From: Leptodactylus fallax
Lineage: Eukaryota; Chordata; Amphibia; Anura; Leptodactylidae
DNA: 64,000 bases
Reading direction: 5' to 3'
Assembly: GCA_947044405.1 (NCBI GenBank)
Contig: CAMRHE010000644.1
Location: 424,001 to 488,000, forward strand
Each line of letters begins with the position of its first letter. Within the stretch, counting starts at the first letter, position 1. The notes beneath the pieces were generated by a model. It was not told the DNA's origin. It searched no databases and saw only the letters and a list, made by a program, of their open reading frames with translations. A program made the translations under genes and the position numbers. Shown piece after piece: positions 60,561 through 64,000 of this stretch.

Positions 60561-60900
60561 CCTTCCTCCCCAGCTGTCAGTGTGTCCTGCCTCTTTTTGC
60601 GGTCTGCACCCCCTCCATGATTCCCCATCTTCCCCGGCCCCTTCTAACGGCTCTGCTTGGTCACTGTGCACACACACACGCGTCTTCTTATGTTACTCAG
60701 TCCTCGGGGCCTCCGTCATCTCTCTAGTTCAGACTCACCCGCCGGGTCACCCGCCCTCACCATCAGCAGCAGCTCACCTGCCAATCAGCCGAGGTCCGCA
60801 GCCATGGCAACCGAGCGGCTAATACGACGCGTCACATAAACACGTCCCCCGAACACAGCGCAGCGGCACAAAGGTTCCGGTCTGACTGCGGTGCAGCCTC
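60561..60900 (-). promoter_or_regulatory. brd3os: Candidate promoter / first exon region for BRD3OS
   Basis: Unique CpG-containing sequence directly right of array F. GCAGCCATGGCAAC (60798-60811) matches the palindromic RFX X-box at 12 of 14 positions. CCAATCA lies at 60781-60787 and a CRE-like GCGTCAC at 60828-60834. On the minus strand, strong donors follow: CAG|GTGAGC (break at 60778/60777) and GG|GTGAGT (60738). A minus-strand transcript starting here would need an intron of about 37 kb to reach the BRD3OS coding exon. Motifs are seen; the assignment to BRD3OS is inferred, and a plus-strand gene to the right is an alternative. Confidence 0.35.
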
Positions 60901-61740
60901 GGGAGGGGGACAGTATTATGTGCTGCACCGTGTGGAGGAGGCGAAAAGTATGGAAACCTCCAGGATTAGATACGTCTCAGCAGACTGTATCACACATAAT
61001 GGGATGAGATACACAGCTCAGCAGACGTATCACACAGGGCAGGGTCAGATGTACAGTTTAGATGGGGCAGTGTTTACACTTGCAGTTTTTTTCATGCGTT
61101 TTTTACAGTCCGGGCTTCGGCTGTTCATCGAGTTAAAGTGTTTCATTCTCCATTTTGTTTCCCTCAGAGTTGTGACCTGGCTGTTCACAGCCCGCAGTCC
61201 GGTATCTTCTGCGCAGACTTCTCCTCCCACCGCCGGCTCTGACCCCTGTAGTCGGGCGAGGAGGCTGCGGGTACATCCGACTCCTCATTCAAAGTTTTCA
61301 GTTAAAGCAAAAACAAGAAATTTAAGATGGAAATGGGGAGGAGAAGAGCCGAGCTTGTACTTGTAGTGACTGCGGCGCGGCCATGTCCTCCGCCCTCTCC
61401 ATATAAAGAGGCCAGGACGCAGGCTTGGGGGCGTGTTCACACTGCGGAGTCTGGCCTGTCACACTAGGTCTGTAGAGTATTTCATGGGATGGCGGAGTCT
61501 CCTCATATCACAGACAGCAGTGTGAATAAGGCCTTAGTGCCGCCGTACATCACAGGGTTATCCTCCACTGAGTACGTGATGGTCGCTGCGCTGTGTCCCC
61601 GCATTAGGCGGATTTCTCACCCTCGTACACCCGGCTCTGTTCAGCAGTCACTTTGGAGTGGTGAATTATTCAGCAGGTTTAGTAAAGTTGGGTGAGCACC
61701 CCTGTGGGGCGGTAATGGGGCGATATGTATTGTTCCATGC
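60901..61740. other. Unique non-coding sequence right of array F
   Basis: Contains open frames of 60-148 codons with no recognisable similarity. A TATAAAG at 61402-61408 on the + strand lies in a GC-rich setting and could be a core promoter element, with nothing else to support it. No clear tandem repeat. Confidence 0.35.
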
Positions 61741-61748
61741 TATATATA

Positions 61749-62402
61749 CACCACGTTCCAAGTTATGAAATGGGATTGAAATGTCATAAAGATGTAATTT
61801 CTTGTTTTTCCATTAACCTCGTGGCTGGTTTTGTTTCGGGCTCTTTGGATCATTCTCAATCTCCTGTGATAAGGAGTTTTCCAGGTGAGGCCAATTAAAG
61901 GAAACTGCTTAAGGCCGCACGTAGCGAACCGCAGGGAAAAACCGCAGCAGCGACGGATCACGGCATTTCCCACAGTGCTTTTCACAATAAGTCCTCTGCG
62001 GACTTTCTGCTTCCATTATACCTATAGGGAATCCGCCGGCGTTTCTGTAGGTATAATTGACATGCTGTGATTTACAAAACCGCCACAGTCCACTGCACGT
62101 ATTTTTCCGCAATGTGTGGATGAGATTCGCTAGACTTTGTAGCAACTGTAAAAAACGCTGCATTTTTTTTCCCCGCAGCATTTCCGCCACAGCCAAATCT
62201 TTGGCATTTACACCACGCGGGGCCTCAGCCTAAGAAGGATGTTCCACATTATTAAGCAACCTCAGATATCATCAATATGGGGAAGGAAAAGGATCTCTCT
62301 GCAACCAAAAAGCATCAAATAGTGCAATGTCTGGACAAGGGATGAAAACATGAGAGAGTTCATGAAAATGTAAGTGCAATGATCCTACTGTGAAGAGACC
62401 TA
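61749..62402 (+). mobile_element. Relic Tc1-like transposon, 5' part
   Basis: The left terminal repeat begins after TA at CACCACGTTCCAAGTTATGA and runs through GCTCTTTGGATCATTCTCAA and CAGGTGAGGCCAATTAAAGG. After an inserted block (61915-62232) it resumes at GAAGGATGTTCCACATTATTAAGCA and enters the transposase start (about 62278), reading MGKEKDLSATKKHQIVQCL before a frameshift in the DNA-binding domain. It stops near 62402, where another element begins. The catalytic part is absent, so it is dead. Confidence 0.8.
61915..62232. mobile_element. Nested MITE inside the Tc1-like relic
   Basis: A block of about 320 bp interrupts the Tc1-like element between GAAACTGCTTAA and GAAGGATG. It starts GGCCGCACGTAGCGAACCGC and ends CACGCGGGGCC followed by TCAGCCTAA, giving short inverted ends (GGCC-CGT type). 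The inside is rich in AAACCGC/GCGG and TTTTTCCGCA motifs typical of a frog MITE group known to me only from memory. A TTAA at the left junction with a degraded TCAGCCTAA at the right may be the target duplication. Confidence 0.6.
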
Positions 62403-62560
62403 CCCCCACCTTCTGTCTCTATCCTCTTCCCTCATAGACTGTAAGCCCTTGCGGGCAGGGCCCTCTATCCCACTGTGCCAGTGATCACTGCTAGTATTAT
62501 ATTTGTCTTCTATAGTTTGTGTACCGTATGTAAACCCTCAAATGTAAAGCACCATGGGAT
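62403..62560 (+). mobile_element. 3' tail of an interspersed element
   Basis: Contains TAAGCCCTTGCGGGCAGGG and, downstream, TGTAAAGCACCATGGGATTAA. This pair of motifs marks the 3' ends of widespread amphibian and fish repeats; the element class is not certain. It abuts the Tc1-like relic on the left and passes without a break into minisatellite G on the right. Confidence 0.55.
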
Positions 62561-64000
62561 TAATATAATAATGTACAGACCACCATGGAATTAATATAAT
62601 AATGTACAGCACCATGGGATTAATATAATAATGTACAGAGCACCATGGGATTAATATAATAATGTACAGAGCACCATGGAATTAATATAATAATGTACAG
62701 AGCACCATGGGATTAATATAATAATGTACAGAGCACCATGGAATTAATATAATAATGTACAGCACCATGGAAGTAATATAATAATGTACAGAACACAAAG
62801 GAAGTAATATAATAATGTACAGAGCACCATGGAATTAATATAATAATGTACAGCACCATGGGAGTAATATAATAATGTACAGAGCACCATGGGATTAATA
62901 TAATAATGTACAGAGCACCATGGAATTAATATAATAATGTACAGCACCATGGAAGTAATATAATAATGTACAGAACACAAAGGAAGTAATATAATAATGT
63001 ACAGAGCACCATGGAATTAATATAATAATGTACAGAGCACCATGGGATTAATATAATAATGTACAGAGCACCATGGGATTAATATAATAATGTACAGCAC
63101 CATGGAATTAATATAATAATGTACAGCACCATGGGATTAATATAATAATGTACAGAGCACCATGGGATTAATATAATAATGTACAGAGCACCATGGAATT
63201 AATATAATAATGTACAGCACCATGGGAGTAATATAATAATGTACAGAGCACCATGGGATTAATATAATAATGTACAGAGCACCATGGAATTAATATAATA
63301 ATGTACAGCACCATGGAAGTAATATAATAATGTACAGAACACAAAGGAAGTAATATAATAATGTACAGAGCACCATGGAATTAATATAATAATGTACAGA
63401 GCACCATGGGATTAATATAATAATGTACAGAGCACCATGGGATTAATATAATAATGTACAGCACCATGGAATTAATATAATAATGTACAGCACCATGGGA
63501 TTAATATAATAATGTACAGAGCACCATGGGATTAATATAATAATGTACAGCACCATGAGATTAATATAATAATGTACAGAGCACCATGGGATTAATATAA
63601 TAATGTACAGAGCACCATGACATTAATATAATAATGTACAGAGCACCATGGAATTAATATAATAATGTACAGCACCATGAGATTAATATAATAATGTACA
63701 GAGCACCATGGGATTAATATAATAATGTACAAAGCACCATGGAATTAATATAATAATGTACAAAGCACCATGGGATTAATATAATAATGTACAGAGCACA
63801 TGGGATTAATATAATAATGTACAGCACCATGGGATTAATATAATAATGTACAGCACCATGGGATTAATATAATAATGTACAGAGCACCATGGAATTAATA
63901 TAATAATGTACAGAGCACCATGACATTAATATAATAATGTACAGAGCACCATGGAATTAATATAATAATGTACAAAGCACCATGGAATTAATATAATAAT
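62544..64000. repeat. Minisatellite G, 29/31-bp unit
   Basis: About 48 copies of ATGTACAG(AG)CACCATGG(G/A)ATTAATATAATA, truncated by the window end. Presence or absence of AG sets the 31- or 29-bp length. Rare units (GAACACAAAGGAAGTAAT at 62791, 62973 and 63337) are spaced 182 and 364 bp apart, showing a six-unit higher-order period. Confidence 0.96.

Noticed and set aside
49696..60822. A 3708-codon forward open frame (and similar frames of 400-2600 codons across 27.6-60.8 kb)
   Set aside because: The frame follows a stop-free 61-bp repeat through all three phases, its start and stop come from repeat variants, and the other forward frames are equally open. No domain, splice or composition signal of coding.
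60920..61366. 148-codon open frame right of array F
   Set aside because: No recognisable similarity, no start context of note, ordinary composition. A frame of this length is expected by chance in GC-rich sequence.
62544..64000. Repeated ATG starts (CACCATGG, Kozak-like) in minisatellite G
   Set aside because: The frames after each ATG end within the next unit at TAA; these are repeat sequence, not start sites.

Overview
The window is eukaryotic, and very probably from an amphibian, most likely a frog. It carries one intron-containing vertebrate gene, a bromodomain/extraterminal (BET) gene that reads as BRD3. A short gene on the opposite strand converges on it and reads as BRD3OS, the arrangement known beside BRD3 in other vertebrates. 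The interspersed repeats are of the kinds I associate with frog genomes: Tc1-like transposons with long inverted repeats, palindromic MITEs, and short elements with a paired GATGACCTATC-type motif. No prokaryotic features, tRNA or rRNA genes were seen.

Layout. 1-627: 48-bp minisatellite (A), running in from the left edge. 628-2872: non-coding sequence with interspersed repeats. 2873-8311: 35/37/50-bp minisatellite (B). 8312-9214: C12, (AT)n and (GT)n tracts, then a YY1-type motif and possible leader. 9215-20352: BRD3 on the + strand, with the start codon at 9325 and the stop at 20026-20028. Its introns hold a 56-58-bp minisatellite (C), a Tc1-like transposon, a MITE, CTCF-like motifs and a symmetric optional exon. 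20353-22220: likely extended 3' UTR with a GC-rich 37-bp minisatellite (D). 23269-23520: BRD3OS on the - strand. 23745-27527: 33-bp C7-containing minisatellite (E). 27590-60560: a 33-kb array of about 540 copies of a 61-bp unit (F). 60561-61740: unique CpG-bearing sequence with a candidate promoter. 61749-62402: relic Tc1-like element with a nested MITE. 62403-62560: tail of another interspersed element. 62544-64000: 29/31-bp minisatellite (G), running out of the right edge. The seven arrays cover roughly 72 percent of the window.

How it fits together. BRD3 encodes an acetyl-lysine reader with two bromodomains and an ET domain. Its exon structure is intact, with matching phases and GT/AG borders. 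However, four homopolymer tracts in exons 7, 11 and 12 are one base longer than the frame requires. Because the protein is otherwise highly conserved, I read these as probable consensus errors rather than decay. BRD3OS encodes an 83-residue protein ending in a CAAX-like CAVM. Its promoter is not beside the coding exon, so its leader intron may cross both large arrays (about 37 kb), starting from the RFX/CCAAT-bearing region near 60.8 kb. That is an inference. The many very long open frames in the arrays are artefacts of stop-free repeat units, not genes.
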